A DNA stretch of 64,000 bases from JACCTH01 sp035281645 (GCA_035281645.1 DATEDN010000017.1:41823-105822), one strand, 5' to 3'. Positions 1 to 8,405 are shown, numbered from the stretch's first letter. Translations and numbers: made by a program. The notes: generated by a model not told the origin, from the sequence alone.

Positions 1-452
1 TCCTTGTGGTAGGTGGGCAGGGCGTAAGCCGGCTCCCAAGCCAGAAGCTCTAGCGGCAGCTCGGTGGGGGGCAGACCCATCCCTGCCAGCCGCTCGCCGG
101 CGGCGGCCCGTTCGGATGCCACCGACGCCAGGTTGGTTCGAAGATGCGGAGCCAGCTCAGCAAAGGTATGGCGATTGGCTGCGACCTCGGTCAAAGGCCC
201 GAGCGCGAATCGGGCCGGGCCTTCCTCGACGGCGGCGGCTGCCACTTCCGCCGGTCCCTCCAGTGCCATGCGATAACGGATGTGCTGGTCCACGCCCCAA
301 AGCTGACGTCCACGAGCCACCGCCTCCTGTAGAAGCAGCCGTAATTTGTCGAGCTCCCCCCACTCGTCGGCGGCACAACTGTCATCGACGATCCGGAGCA
401 GATCGTCGGTGTCAGAGCTTTCGATGGCCTCCCGGGTCCGGCGCTCGTTCAT
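1..452 (-). CDS. Unrecognised protein, C-terminus cut by window edge
   Basis: An open frame runs from an ATG at 452 off the left edge, giving at least 150 residues. The visible part is rich in Ala, Glu, Leu and Arg and probably helical. It begins MNERRTREAIESSDTDDLLR and has no transmembrane stretch, signal peptide or motif I can name. Its start overlaps the stop of the upstream DUF2905 gene by four bases (ATGA), so the two are probably translationally coupled and co-transcribed with the 121-residue gene further upstream. I do not recognise the family and suggest no function. Confidence 0.6.
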   Translation of the reverse strand, partial: MNERRTREAIESSDTDDLLRIVDDSCAADEWGELDKLRLLLQEAVARGRQLWGVDQHIRYRMALEGPAEVAAAAVEEGPARFALGPLTEVAANRHTFAELAPHLRTNLASVASERAAAGERLAGMGLPPTELPLELLAWEPAYALPTYHK

Positions 453-667
453 CCTCGGTCGCGGAAGATGCGGATGAGGACGTTGACCACCACCGTGAGG
501 ACGATGCTGATCAAGATCGAGGACGTCACGGGAAAGAAGAAGCCTCCCCGTGGGCTGCGAATGTCGCCCGGAAGGCGGCCGAACCACGAAAGCCAGCCCC
601 GGTTTTGGGCCAGACCGACCAGGATGAGAACTACTCCAAGGCCGATCCAAATATGGCCCGCCTTCAT
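449..667 (-). CDS. DUF2905 family small membrane protein
   Basis: This 72-residue protein has two hydrophobic segments (about residues 5-20 and 48-65) separated by a polar loop with Gly-Arg-Leu-Pro-Gly-Asp-Ile. That loop and the short length are typical of the DUF2905 family of two-helix membrane proteins, whose function is not known. It lies three bases downstream of the 121-residue gene (671-1036) and overlaps the next gene by ATGA, so it is the middle member of a three-gene minus-strand unit. Family assignment rests on the loop motif and topology. Confidence 0.8.
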   Translation of the reverse strand: MKAGHIWIGLGVVLILVGLAQNRGWLSWFGRLPGDIRSPRGGFFFPVTSSILISIVLTVVVNVLIRIFRDRG

Positions 668-670
668 GAG

Positions 671-1036
671 CTAGGAAGCAGGCGGCATCCCCGGATCGGA
701 GGGCTCCTCCGGTTCCGAGCGGGTGCGGCGGAGCTCGTTGCCAAGCTGTGAGAAGGCCGCTCCGACTGCTTCAAAGAATCCGGTGGCCGCCTGTTTGGCT
801 TGCTGGCGAACTCCTTCGTCGCGAACGGCCGTGCCGACCGCGTCCGTCAGCCGGTCCCAAGCCCGGCCCAGCGTGTGGAAAGCGTCCCGAACCTCTTCGT
901 CGCTCGGCCCCCCCGCCCCCGGTTGCAGGCGATAGGTGTCTTTCAGCTTGTCGCGCAGGGCGGCGAACTGTTCGCCGAGTTTGTCCCAAGGGTCCGTTTT
1001 GGCTTCGTCGATAGGATCGTTGTCGTGCGTCTCCAT
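671..1036 (-). CDS. Hypothetical helical protein (121 aa)
   Basis: A 121-residue acidic/basic, low-hydrophobicity protein starting METHDNDPIDEAKTDPWDKL. It is predicted to form amphipathic helices, with a Pro/Glu/Ser-rich tail. The frame stays open upstream, but that region is the coding strand of the divergent exonuclease, so I place the start at ATG 1036. A TACCAT box sits seven bases before this ATG, which suggests a leaderless transcript. Its first 12 bases overlap the start of the divergent exonuclease gene. Similar small helical proteins occur in actinobacteria; I know no function. Confidence 0.65.
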   Translation of the reverse strand: METHDNDPIDEAKTDPWDKLGEQFAALRDKLKDTYRLQPGAGGPSDEEVRDAFHTLGRAWDRLTDAVGTAVRDEGVRQQAKQAATGFFEAVGAAFSQLGNELRRTRSEPEEPSDPGMPPAS

Positions 1037-1049
1037 CTCCTCGATGGTA
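1012..1049. promoter_or_regulatory. Interlocked divergent leaderless promoters
   Basis: On the plus strand TAGGAT (1012-1017) lies seven bases before GTG 1025. On the minus strand TACCAT (1049-1044) lies seven bases before ATG 1036. Each -10 box therefore sits inside the other gene's coding region, and the predicted transcripts overlap by about 12 nucleotides at their 5' ends. The boxes fit the actinobacterial TANNNT consensus at the distance expected for leaderless mRNAs. I see no clear -35 for either. Confidence 0.45.
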
Positions 1050-1891
1050 CTTACGAGCTGTTTCGAGCTTTCTATGGCCGTCCTGCTCGCCAGGCTCCCG
1101 ATGGTCGCGAGGTCGGGGCCACCCTGGGCGTTATCGAAACGACCTTGTCTCTTTTGCGAGAGCCTGGAGTGACGCACTTGGCTGCCGCCACCGACACGGT
1201 CATCGAGTCCTTTCGCAACGACATGTTCGCCGGCTACAAAACCGGGGCCGGGGTCGATCCGGTTTTGATGGCGCAGTTTCCACTGGTCGAACGTGCCTTC
1301 GCCACCATTGGCGTGGTCTGCTGGGGGATGCTGGAGTATGAGGCGGACGATGCCATTGCCACCGCAGCCTGGAGATGGTGCGAGGACGTCGAGCAGGTGG
1401 TGATCTGTACCCCCGACAAAGACATGTGCCAGTGCGTGATTGGGGATCGGGTGGTGACTCTCAATCGGCGCGAGCAGATCGTGCTCGACGAGGATGGGGT
1501 CAAAGCCAAATTCGGCGTCGGCCCCGAGTCGATCCCCGACTACCTCGCACTGGTTGGTGACACCGCTGACGGCGTACCCGGCCTGCCGGGCTGGGGTCCC
1601 AAGTCGGCCGCGACTGTTCTCGGCCGGTGGCGCCATCTCGAGGCGATTCCCACGCGGGCAGAGGACTGGGGAGTGACGGTGCGGGGAGCCCCCAAGCTCG
1701 CGGCCACCCTGACTGAACGGGTCGAGGACGTGTTCTTGTATCGCGATCTAACCACCTTGCGCAAGGATGCCGAACTGAAAGAGGAGCTCTCAGACCTCGA
1801 ATGGAAGGGTGTCGACCGCGCCGCATTCCTCGAGCTTTGTGACGAACTGGGTTTTGACGACGTCAGGACTCGCCCGCACCTTTGGCAGTAG
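1025..1891 (+). CDS. 5'-3' exonuclease (PolI N-terminal / flap nuclease-like)
   Basis: A 288-residue stand-alone structure-specific 5' nuclease, expected to remove RNA primers and flaps during replication and repair. It opens with the PIN-like strand and metal-binding Asp in MRLHLLDGTYELFRAFYG. It continues with a helical arch region, the acidic cluster EYEADDAIATA, TPDKDM, and the helix-hairpin-helix/H3TH region LVGDTADGVPGLPGWGPKSA, all hallmarks of the family. GTG 1025 is chosen because the catalytic N-terminus begins there. It ends one base before the convergent FAD oxidoreductase. It is not fused to a polymerase domain, so it is an accessory exonuclease. Confidence 0.9.
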   Translation: MRLHLLDGTYELFRAFYGRPARQAPDGREVGATLGVIETTLSLLREPGVTHLAAATDTVIESFRNDMFAGYKTGAGVDPVLMAQFPLVERAFATIGVVCWGMLEYEADDAIATAAWRWCEDVEQVVICTPDKDMCQCVIGDRVVTLNRREQIVLDEDGVKAKFGVGPESIPDYLALVGDTADGVPGLPGWGPKSAATVLGRWRHLEAIPTRAEDWGVTVRGAPKLAATLTERVEDVFLYRDLTTLRKDAELKEELSDLEWKGVDRAAFLELCDELGFDDVRTRPHLWQ

Positions 1892-1892
1892 A

Positions 1893-3317
1893 TCAGGCCA
1901 GCACGGAGCGCAAGGCGGACCGGGCGGCCCAGTATCCGCACATTCCATGTACGCCGGCCCCTGGGGGCGTCGAAGAAGAGCAGAGAAAGACGTTGCCTAG
2001 CGGCGTGCCATACGGATTCCGGGAGGGCATTGGTCGAAACAGCACCTGCTTGAGGGTATGGGCACCTCCCGTGATGTCTCCGCCGGCGAGATTGGGGTTG
2101 TAAACCTCGAGGTCGCCTGGGCTCGAGACGCAGCGCTCGATGATGGTCTCGCCGAAGCCGGGAGCAAGGTTCTCGATCTCGCGCTCGATCTTGGGCCGAA
2201 AGTCGATGGTCGTTCCGCGGGGTACGTGGGCGTAGACCCAGAGGGTGTGCCGACCGTTCGGAGCCCGGCCGGGATCGAAGACACTCGGCTGGGCGGCGAG
2301 AATGAAAGGCCGCTCGGGCTCCTTTCCCTTCCAAATCCTGGCTTCGGCCTCGATGATCGACTGCGACGATCCGATGTGGATGGTTCCAGCATCTGAGAGG
2401 CGATGGTTGGCCCAGGGGACGGGACTGCTGAGGGCGTAATCGATCTTGAAGGCTCCAGGTCCGCGGCGGAAGCGACCGAGCCGGCGCCGGTAGGTGTCCG
2501 GAAGGGCGTCTCCGGCCAGTCGGAGGAAGATATCGGGAGTGACGTCGAGGAAGATCGATTTGGCGGGCGGGAGTTTGGCGAGGCTCTCCACCCACACTCC
2601 AGTTTCGATCTCGCCGCCCAATGAGACGAGATAGGAGGCAAGGGCATCGACTATGGCTTGGGAGCCTCCGGCGGCAAAAGGCCAACCCCAGCGATGAGCA
2701 GTGATCGGATAAAGCAATCCATAAGCGGCGGTGAACCGCTTGGAGAGCGGCAGGAACGAGTGCGCCGAGGTGCCCGCGAACAGTGCCTTGGCCGGCTCGT
2801 GTCGAAACGAATTGATGAGCGTGGTGGCCGAAAGGATGCCCACCCAACCGAAGCGGGCCATGGCCAGCGGATGCCTGGGTAATCGCAGGAGGGGGCTGAG
2901 GATCGAAGGTTCGATCTTGTCCCACGCCTCGACCAGCGGTGCAATCCGATCCCGATACTCCTCGCCGTCGGCGCCCCCCAACTCCTCGGCAGTGGTTTCC
3001 ACTGAACGGTGAACCAGAACCGCTTCTCGGGGGCTGACGGGATGGGCAAATGGCGTGACGGGGTGAACCCATCGGAGGCCATGCTCTTCCAGGGGGAGTT
3101 GACGGAAGAAGGGCGAGCCGAGACCAAGGGGGTGGACCGCCGAGCAGACGTCATGGCGGAACCCCGGCTGGGTGAGCTCCATCGTCCGGGAACCGCCACC
3201 AACCGTGGCACCGCCTTCCAGGACCTTGACCGAGCGGCCGGCTTTGGCCAGGGCGACGGCTGCTGCCAGCCCGTTGGGCCCGGCACCGACAACTACCGCG
3301 TCATAACTTCTCTGCAC
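1893..3317 (-). CDS. FAD-dependent oxidoreductase, phytoene dehydrogenase-like
   Basis: A 474-residue flavoprotein of the NAD(P)/FAD amine-oxidase/phytoene-desaturase superfamily. An N-terminal Rossmann motif, VVVGAGPNGLAAAVALAKAG, immediately follows the chosen GTG start at 3317. The C-terminus carries the second FAD-binding signature (FLCSSSTPPGAGVHGMCGY). This subgroup is widespread in actinobacteria with unknown substrates; carotenoid or lipid-like polyenes are possible, but no carotenoid genes are nearby. The frame is open further upstream, but conserved sequence starts at GTG 3317. It diverges from the dienelactone hydrolase gene across 45 bases. Confidence 0.85.
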   Translation of the reverse strand: MQRSYDAVVVGAGPNGLAAAVALAKAGRSVKVLEGGATVGGGSRTMELTQPGFRHDVCSAVHPLGLGSPFFRQLPLEEHGLRWVHPVTPFAHPVSPREAVLVHRSVETTAEELGGADGEEYRDRIAPLVEAWDKIEPSILSPLLRLPRHPLAMARFGWVGILSATTLINSFRHEPAKALFAGTSAHSFLPLSKRFTAAYGLLYPITAHRWGWPFAAGGSQAIVDALASYLVSLGGEIETGVWVESLAKLPPAKSIFLDVTPDIFLRLAGDALPDTYRRRLGRFRRGPGAFKIDYALSSPVPWANHRLSDAGTIHIGSSQSIIEAEARIWKGKEPERPFILAAQPSVFDPGRAPNGRHTLWVYAHVPRGTTIDFRPKIEREIENLAPGFGETIIERCVSSPGDLEVYNPNLAGGDITGGAHTLKQVLFRPMPSRNPYGTPLGNVFLCSSSTPPGAGVHGMCGYWAARSALRSVLA

Positions 3318-3362
3318 CCGTGAGGGACATTCTGGCCCGAGCCGCGGTACGGTCGCGTCACG

Positions 3363-4079
3363 TTGGGTGGTGACCTCACTCTCTACATCGTCGGTGATCC
3401 CATCCCCGGCTATCTGGCCAGTCCCGACGGTACGGGGCCCTTCCCGGGGGTGATCGTTTTCCACCAGGCCCACGGACTCGACGACGACATCCGACGCCTA
3501 ACCGACCGCGTAGCTTCACTCGGCTATCTGGCAGTGGCGCCCGATCTGGTCGCAGGCGGAGGTTGGCGATGTATCGCCCGCCTAATTCGCGACCTCATGC
3601 GGCAACGCGGGGAGGGGGTGGAGAAAGCAGAGGCTGTCATCGATTGGATGGCGAGAAGAGCGGATTGCAACGGCAAAGTCGGGGCGGTCGGTTTTTGCCT
3701 CGGGGGCGGTTTCGCCTTTCTGCTCGGGCTGTCAGGCAAGCTCCATGCCACCGCCCCCAACTATGGACGACCACCTCGGTCGCTCGTCGGCTCCTGTCCG
3801 GTGGTCGCTTCTTATGGCGGCCGCGATCTGGTCTTTCGACGTCATGCTTCGCATGTCGCGTCCGCCCTCTCCGAGAACGGAATTCCGCACGACGTCAAGA
3901 TCTACCGCGAGGCGGGCCACGGCTTCATGAATCAAAACGACGAGCATCCGGTTGTCAGTGCCTTCGGGCGACCATTTCTGGCGATCGGTTACCAACGGGA
4001 AGCTGCCGAAGATGCCTGGCTCCGGATTGGAGACTTTTTTGCTAGGTATCTCGACGGCTCGCCGCTTCCGCCAGAGTGA
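3363..4079 (+). CDS. Dienelactone hydrolase family protein
   Basis: A 238-residue alpha/beta hydrolase of the DLH family, which hydrolyses lactone or ester bonds in ring-cleavage and xenobiotic routes. The expected triad is visible: nucleophile Cys112 in GFCLGG, Asp156 in YGGRDLVF and His187 in EAGHGFMN. The start is TTG 3363, with TACGGT nine bases upstream as a possible -10 box. Its last 38 bases overlap the 3' end of the convergent MpaB-like gene. The true substrate cannot be read from the sequence. Confidence 0.88.
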   Translation: MGGDLTLYIVGDPIPGYLASPDGTGPFPGVIVFHQAHGLDDDIRRLTDRVASLGYLAVAPDLVAGGGWRCIARLIRDLMRQRGEGVEKAEAVIDWMARRADCNGKVGAVGFCLGGGFAFLLGLSGKLHATAPNYGRPPRSLVGSCPVVASYGGRDLVFRRHASHVASALSENGIPHDVKIYREAGHGFMNQNDEHPVVSAFGRPFLAIGYQREAAEDAWLRIGDFFARYLDGSPLPPE

Positions 4080-4929
4080 GGTCGTGTTTTCCTTCGATCT
4101 TCTCGTACGCCCAACGAGCCGGCCCGATGAGGCGGTACCGGCGGGGCAGGAATGGTCGCAACCGGCCGAGGAGAGCCAGGTTGAGGTCGAGCCACCTTTT
4201 CCGACCCGGTGACCAACGGACTCCGTAGAGATCGCGTATGCGAGCGGGCAGGGTTCCGAAGGCGGCAAAGCGAATGAATGCCCAGATCGGCTTCAGAGCC
4301 GCCGGCACCGGGCCCGTTCTGATGATGTCGGCGACATTGTCGGAAACATCGGTCCGGATCAAGCGATCCGAGTCAATCACAGATTCGACGTAGTTCTCCA
4401 ATTCGGCATAGGTAGTAGGCACTCGATCCTCGGGTAGGAGCATGAGCTTGGCCGCGGTGAGGTTTTCGCGGTGATAGCGATCGCGTTCTTCGGTTGTGAG
4501 CCCGCGAACGGTCCGCTCGAAGAAGTAGATCGACGAGACCTCGAGACAGGCATGGACCCAGAGGAGCAAGTCGGGATCAAGCGCGTCGTAGGAATGGCCG
4601 GTGACCGAGTCGATCCCGTTGATCCGGGCGTGGAGGCGGTTGATGCGATCTGCGGCTTCGTTGGCTTCCGCCTTGGTTCCGAACGTCATGGTCGACTGCA
4701 GCTGCAAGGTCCGAATCAGCCGGGCCCAGGGGTCTCTCTGATAGAACGAGGTTTGCCGGGCACCGGCGGCCACCAGTGGATGGGCGGCATGCATGAGCAA
4801 CGCCCTGGCCCCGCCAAACAGAACCGTTATTTCCTGATTGACGATCCAGGTAATCGAACCGGGCCCGAAATAGCCGGTGTCGCCCACACCCCCATTTTCG
4901 CCCCGAAATGATTGTTGCTGGAAAGGCAT
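4042..4929 (-). CDS. Oxygenase MpaB family protein (DUF2236)
   Basis: A 295-residue protein of the DUF2236 family, which includes the heme rubber oxygenase Lcp and the fungal oxygenase MpaB. The diagnostic features are HAAHPLVAAGARQTSFYQRD near residue 47, RDPWARLIRT, and a mid-protein WVHACLEVSSIYFFER helix that would supply the heme-ligand His. Family members carry out oxidative cleavage or hydroxylation of lipophilic substrates. Actinobacteria have many copies with unknown roles. It converges with and overlaps the DLH gene by 38 bases. No operon partner is obvious. Confidence 0.85.
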   Translation of the reverse strand: MPFQQQSFRGENGGVGDTGYFGPGSITWIVNQEITVLFGGARALLMHAAHPLVAAGARQTSFYQRDPWARLIRTLQLQSTMTFGTKAEANEAADRINRLHARINGIDSVTGHSYDALDPDLLLWVHACLEVSSIYFFERTVRGLTTEERDRYHRENLTAAKLMLLPEDRVPTTYAELENYVESVIDSDRLIRTDVSDNVADIIRTGPVPAALKPIWAFIRFAAFGTLPARIRDLYGVRWSPGRKRWLDLNLALLGRLRPFLPRRYRLIGPARWAYEKIEGKHDLTLAEAASRRDT

Positions 4930-5005
4930 AGAGAGCCGAGCACCTAGGGACCGGGGGGGGCGAAGTCACGGTCCCACGACTACGCACCGCTTACGTCCTG
5001 GGTTT

Positions 5006-5049
5006 GGTGTGGCCGGTCGGTGTTGTCCCGTTCGTCGACCGGTCACACC
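5006..5049 (-). terminator. Hairpin at the end of nhaA
   Basis: GGTGTGGCCGGTCG (5006-5019) and CGACCGGTCACACC (5036-5049) form a 14-pair stem with one G-T wobble and a 16-base loop. The stem contains the nhaA stop codon. There is no T-run on the minus strand, so it may work as a factor-dependent or weak terminator, or as a 3' stabiliser. Confidence 0.4.
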
Positions 5050-6371
5050 CCCGCTCCTCGCGAACTGCCGAAGCGCAGAACCGCGAGTCCCAACAGGGCA
5101 GCTGCGATCGAAGCCGCGAAGATCCCCACCCGAGCGTCGACGAAATTACCAGGATCCTCGAACGCTAGGCCGGCGACGAAGAGTGCCACCGTGAAGCCGA
5201 TTCCGGCCAGGATCGAGATCCCCAACACGTGTCGACGGGTCATGCCCGCGGGAAGAACCAGGCCGCTGGCGGTGCCGAGCAGGGTGAAGAGCGTGATGCC
5301 CACCGTCTTCCCGGCCAGGAGGCCCAATCCGACGCCGAGGGCGATGGGGCTGGTGAGGTTGACGGGACCGGACCCAAAGTTGATACCCCCGTTTGCCAGA
5401 GCGAAAATCGGCACCACGGCAAAGGCCGACCAAAGGCTTAGGGCAGGCTCAATGCGTGTTAACGGAGAAACGGACTCGCGGGCGAACTCGGCGATAGTGA
5501 GCAGACTGAAGTCAGCACTCTCCCGCTCCGAAACGTCGTCATCCTCTGTGACCAGCTTCTGAAGGAGCGGACCAGACTGGCTCCGAAACTCACCCAGGGC
5601 GTAGAACGGGGAGGCGGGGGTCAGCAGCCCGAGCGCCACTCCTGCCAGGGTGGCGTGAACACCCGATTCCAGAGTGGCGAGCCAAGCCAGAAGGGCCAAT
5701 GGGAGGTAGACGCCGAGCGAGCGGATACCAACTCGTCCCGCTCCCCACACCCCAATTAGGGAGGCGACAGCCACCGAAAGCCAACCAACAGAAATGGGTC
5801 CCGAGTAAAAGAGGGCGATCACGGCAATCGCCCCGATGTCGTCGGCGATGGCGAGGGTCAGCAGGAAGAGCTTTGCCCCTACAGGTACTCGTCGGCCGAG
5901 AAGGGCCAATACCCCGACCGCGAAGGCGATGTCGGTCGCCATGGGAATGCCCCACCCACGGTCTGCTCCCGGAGCGGATCCCGCTACCGCCAGGTATATC
6001 AGAGCCGGAACGATCATCCCGCCGAGAGCGGCCAAGATCGGTAGGAGCGCTGTCCGAGGCTCGCGAAGGTCGCCGACCGCGAGCTCGCGCTTGATCTCTA
6101 GCCCAACCACAAAGAAGAAGATCGCCATCAGACCGTCGTTCACGAAGCCACGCAGCGTCTCGTCCAGATGAAGCGGACCGAGTTCGAGGCGAATCGGGGC
6201 GGCAAAGAAAGCTTCGTATGAATCGAAGCTGATGTTGGCCCAGATCAATCCGGCAAGGGCGGCGGCGATCAAGGCGATGCCAGATGAGGCCTCCCGATCC
6301 GCAAAGCGCAGGAATGGCCGGACGAAGGTCCGGGGCACGAAGCGGCCCGAACGTGCCCACGGTTGTGTCAC
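5043..6371 (-). CDS. nhaA: Na+/H+ antiporter NhaA
   Basis: A 442-residue inner-membrane secondary transporter that expels Na+ or Li+ in exchange for protons. It has about twelve hydrophobic segments. The paired ion-binding aspartates are at residues 177-178 in LAIADDIGAI, matching E. coli Asp163/Asp164. Early NhaA motifs FFFVVGLEIKREL and MATDIAFAVGVLALLG are also present. The length slightly exceeds the usual 390 because of an N-terminal extension (MTQPWARSGRFVPRTF). The start is GTG 6371, overlapping the fba stop by four bases (GTGA). This predicts translational coupling of an ion antiporter to a glycolytic aldolase, an uncommon pairing. Confidence 0.95.
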   Translation of the reverse strand: MTQPWARSGRFVPRTFVRPFLRFADREASSGIALIAAALAGLIWANISFDSYEAFFAAPIRLELGPLHLDETLRGFVNDGLMAIFFFVVGLEIKRELAVGDLREPRTALLPILAALGGMIVPALIYLAVAGSAPGADRGWGIPMATDIAFAVGVLALLGRRVPVGAKLFLLTLAIADDIGAIAVIALFYSGPISVGWLSVAVASLIGVWGAGRVGIRSLGVYLPLALLAWLATLESGVHATLAGVALGLLTPASPFYALGEFRSQSGPLLQKLVTEDDDVSERESADFSLLTIAEFARESVSPLTRIEPALSLWSAFAVVPIFALANGGINFGSGPVNLTSPIALGVGLGLLAGKTVGITLFTLLGTASGLVLPAGMTRRHVLGISILAGIGFTVALFVAGLAFEDPGNFVDARVGIFAASIAAALLGLAVLRFGSSRGAGV

Positions 6372-7396
6372 GAGAGCGTTTTTCCCGCTGACCTCAGATC
6401 CTGACAGGCCTCTACGACGCGCTCCGCCATTCCCGATTCGGCTTTCTTCAGATAGGAACGAGGGTCGTAGGCCGATTTGTCACCGACATCACCGTCGATC
6501 TTCATCACACCCGAGTAGTTGGAAAACATATGGTCGGCGATTGGCCGGGTGAATGCGTATTGGGTATCGGTGTCGATGTTCATCTTGACGACGCCGTAGT
6601 CGAGCGTCTCCCGGATTTCTTCCAGGGACGATCCGGATCCACCGTGGAAAACGAGGAAGTGCCGGGCGGCGGAGCCGAACTGCTCTTCCATCGCCTCTTG
6701 TCCATCGCGCAGGATCGAGGGACGGAGCTGCACCGCCCCCGGCTTGTAAACACCGTGCACGTTGCCGAAAACCGCGGCCAATAAGTAGAGGCGCTCGCTG
6801 GGTAGTCCCAGAACCTCGGCGGTGCGGACCATGTCCTCCGGGGTGGTGTAGAGCTTTGCTCGTTCGATGCCTTCGTGGTCCATGGCGTCCTCTTTGCCGC
6901 CCACGATTCCAATCTCGAGTTCCAGAACCGATCCCACCGCATCGCATTCGTCGAGCAACTCCTTGGCCAGAGCGAGGTTCTCCTCCAGAGGCAGCATGGA
7001 TGCATCGAGCATGTGGCTCTGGAAGAGCGGTCCACGGCCCGAGCGGACTCGCTCCTGGCTCAGGGCCAACAAGGGACGCACGTACCCATCAACCTTCTCC
7101 GGCTGGCAATGATCGGTGTGGAGGGCAATGTTGACCGGATAGTGCTCGGCCACGACATATGCGAACTCGGCCAGGCCGGCGGCGCCAGAGGGCATGTTCT
7201 TCCTGGTGGTGCCGGACAGAAACTCGGCTCCGCCAGTCGAGATTTGGACGATGCCATCGGACTCTGCCTCTGCGAAACCGGCAAGAGCGCCGTGGAGTGA
7301 CTCCGATCCGGTGACGTTGATGGCCGGAAAGGCGAACCCGCCTTGGCGGGCTCCTTCGAGCATGGCTCGATACTTCTCCGGGGTGGCAACTGGCAT
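6368..7396 (-). CDS. fba: Class II fructose-bisphosphate aldolase
   Basis: A 342-residue zinc-dependent aldolase that interconverts fructose 1,6-bisphosphate with dihydroxyacetone phosphate and glyceraldehyde 3-phosphate. Diagnostic elements are the phosphate/zinc-site HTDHCQPE, the acidic ELEIGIVGGKED region, FHGGSGSSLEEI and the late NIDTDTQYAFT. Length and motifs fit the class IIA actinobacterial form. The ATG at 7396 is preceded by GGGAGG at good spacing. It is the first gene of a two-gene unit with nhaA. The 117-base upstream gap is shared with the divergent DUF454 gene. Confidence 0.96.
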   Translation of the reverse strand: MPVATPEKYRAMLEGARQGGFAFPAINVTGSESLHGALAGFAEAESDGIVQISTGGAEFLSGTTRKNMPSGAAGLAEFAYVVAEHYPVNIALHTDHCQPEKVDGYVRPLLALSQERVRSGRGPLFQSHMLDASMLPLEENLALAKELLDECDAVGSVLELEIGIVGGKEDAMDHEGIERAKLYTTPEDMVRTAEVLGLPSERLYLLAAVFGNVHGVYKPGAVQLRPSILRDGQEAMEEQFGSAARHFLVFHGGSGSSLEEIRETLDYGVVKMNIDTDTQYAFTRPIADHMFSNYSGVMKIDGDVGDKSAYDPRSYLKKAESGMAERVVEACQDLRSAGKTLS

Positions 7397-7513
7397 TCTT
7401 TTTCCTCCCGTGAATCCAAGAGAAAGTTAGCCAGGGTTCCCGTTGGTCTCCCCGGCGTAGCCCGGGTAGCGGAGCCGCAAAGGTGCCGACTCGCTGTTGA
7501 CAACCGGCCGAAT

Positions 7514-7933
7514 ATGGTCAGCCCCATGGCAACCACGCAAGAGGTTCGCAAGCCTCGTAGCCGGTTCGTGCGGGGCCTCTACCTGGCCTTGGGACTCTTG
7601 TGTCTGGGGCTTGCCTACATGTCCTGGTTGCCCGGAATCCCGACCTTCGACTTCGTGATCCTGGCGGCCTTCTTTTTTGCCCGATCCTCGGACCGCTTTC
7701 ATTCTTGGCTTGTGGCTCATCCGGTGTTCGGCCGGATCATCCGCGGGTATCGAAGCGACGGTTTTACGGTTCGCACCAAGGCCGTGGCGTCGGCAGCGGT
7801 GGTTGCTTCTCTCGTCTTCTCGATAACCGTACTGGTCGACTCCCTGCCGCTGAGATTGGTTCTGGCGGCGGTCGGCCTCTTCGCGGTGTGGTTCATCTGG
7901 ACCCGGCCCACCAGAAGGATCGCCAGCCAGTAG
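7514..7933 (+). CDS. DUF454 (YbaN-like) inner-membrane protein
   Basis: A 139-residue protein (135 if ATG 7526 is used) with four hydrophobic segments and the YbaN/DUF454 hallmarks: an N-terminal RGLYLALGLLCLGLAYMSW, LPGIPTFDFVILAAFFFARS and HPVFGRIIRGY. Family members are small integral membrane proteins with no established function. Both candidate ATGs lack a clear Shine-Dalgarno sequence. A TTGACA (7497-7502) lies too close to the start to serve as its -35 box. It stands alone between fba and the RRM gene. Confidence 0.85.
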   Translation: MVSPMATTQEVRKPRSRFVRGLYLALGLLCLGLAYMSWLPGIPTFDFVILAAFFFARSSDRFHSWLVAHPVFGRIIRGYRSDGFTVRTKAVASAAVVASLVFSITVLVDSLPLRLVLAAVGLFAVWFIWTRPTRRIASQ

Positions 7934-8057
7934 CCCCCCGGTCGGGCGATTGCTAAATTCTCGGCAGCGAGTCACCGCGACTTCGCTCGAATCCTTCTGT
8001 CCGTTGGGTTCGCTGTTCTATGAACCGACTGGGGTTGCCCAGCGGTCAGGAGGGAAG

Positions 8058-8354
8058 TTGAGGCTCTACGTAGGAAATCTGCCCTTTCGAACCACATCCG
8101 AGGACTTACGGGCAACCTTTAGTCGTTTCGGTGAGGTGAGCTCGGCAGAGGTGCTGAGCGATCGGGAGACTGGCCGCTCGCGCGGCTTCGGATTTGTCGA
8201 GATGGCCGATGATGCGGCCCGCGAGGCAATCGAGGCGCTCGATGGAAGCGACCTGGCAGGTCGGCGCATCGTGGTCAACGAGTCAAGACCCATGGCTCCC
8301 CGTCCCCCCCGTCAAGGGGGTGGGGGCGGTAACCGGTATCGGGACCGCAACTAG
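8058..8354 (+). CDS. RNA-binding protein with a single RRM domain
   Basis: A 98-residue protein that is almost entirely one RNA recognition motif. RNP2 is LYVGNLPF at the N-terminus and RNP1 is SRGFGFVEM near residue 50, followed by a Gly/Arg-rich tail (PPRQGGGGGNRYRDRN). Such small RRM proteins in cyanobacteria and some actinobacteria bind U-rich or structured RNA, often in stress or cold. TTG 8058 is selected because AGGAGG lies six bases upstream and the RRM begins at once; the longer upstream frame has no RRM sequence. A strong bidirectional terminator follows. Confidence 0.88.
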   Translation: MRLYVGNLPFRTTSEDLRATFSRFGEVSSAEVLSDRETGRSRGFGFVEMADDAAREAIEALDGSDLAGRRIVVNESRPMAPRPPRQGGGGGNRYRDRN

Positions 8355-8365
8355 CCACGGATTGC

Positions 8366-8401
8366 AAGGAAAGCGCCCCCGGTTCGGGGCGCTTTTCCTT
8401 T
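8366..8401. terminator. Bidirectional intrinsic terminator
   Basis: A GC-rich stem GCGCCCC/GGGGCGC is flanked by AAGGAAA on the left and TTTTCCTTT on the right, with a small loop at about 8380-8385. It gives a U-rich 3' end in both directions. It lies between the convergent RRM gene (plus) and dps (minus) and probably serves both. Confidence 0.85.
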
Positions 8402-8405
8402 CGCC

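Noticed and set aside
800..1024. Longer N-terminus for the exonuclease
   Set aside because: The frame is open upstream, but the sequence is antisense to the 121-residue gene and lacks family features; the PIN-like catalytic strand begins at GTG 1025.
1540..3072. Long open frame on the minus strand through the exonuclease and FAD oxidoreductase region
   Set aside because: Its product is Arg/Pro/Ser-rich with no recognisable domain and shadows two confident genes; typical of GC-rich out-of-frame reading.
7497..7502. TTGACA as -35 box of the DUF454 gene
   Set aside because: It is only 11-23 bases before the candidate ATGs, leaving no room for a -10 box before the start.
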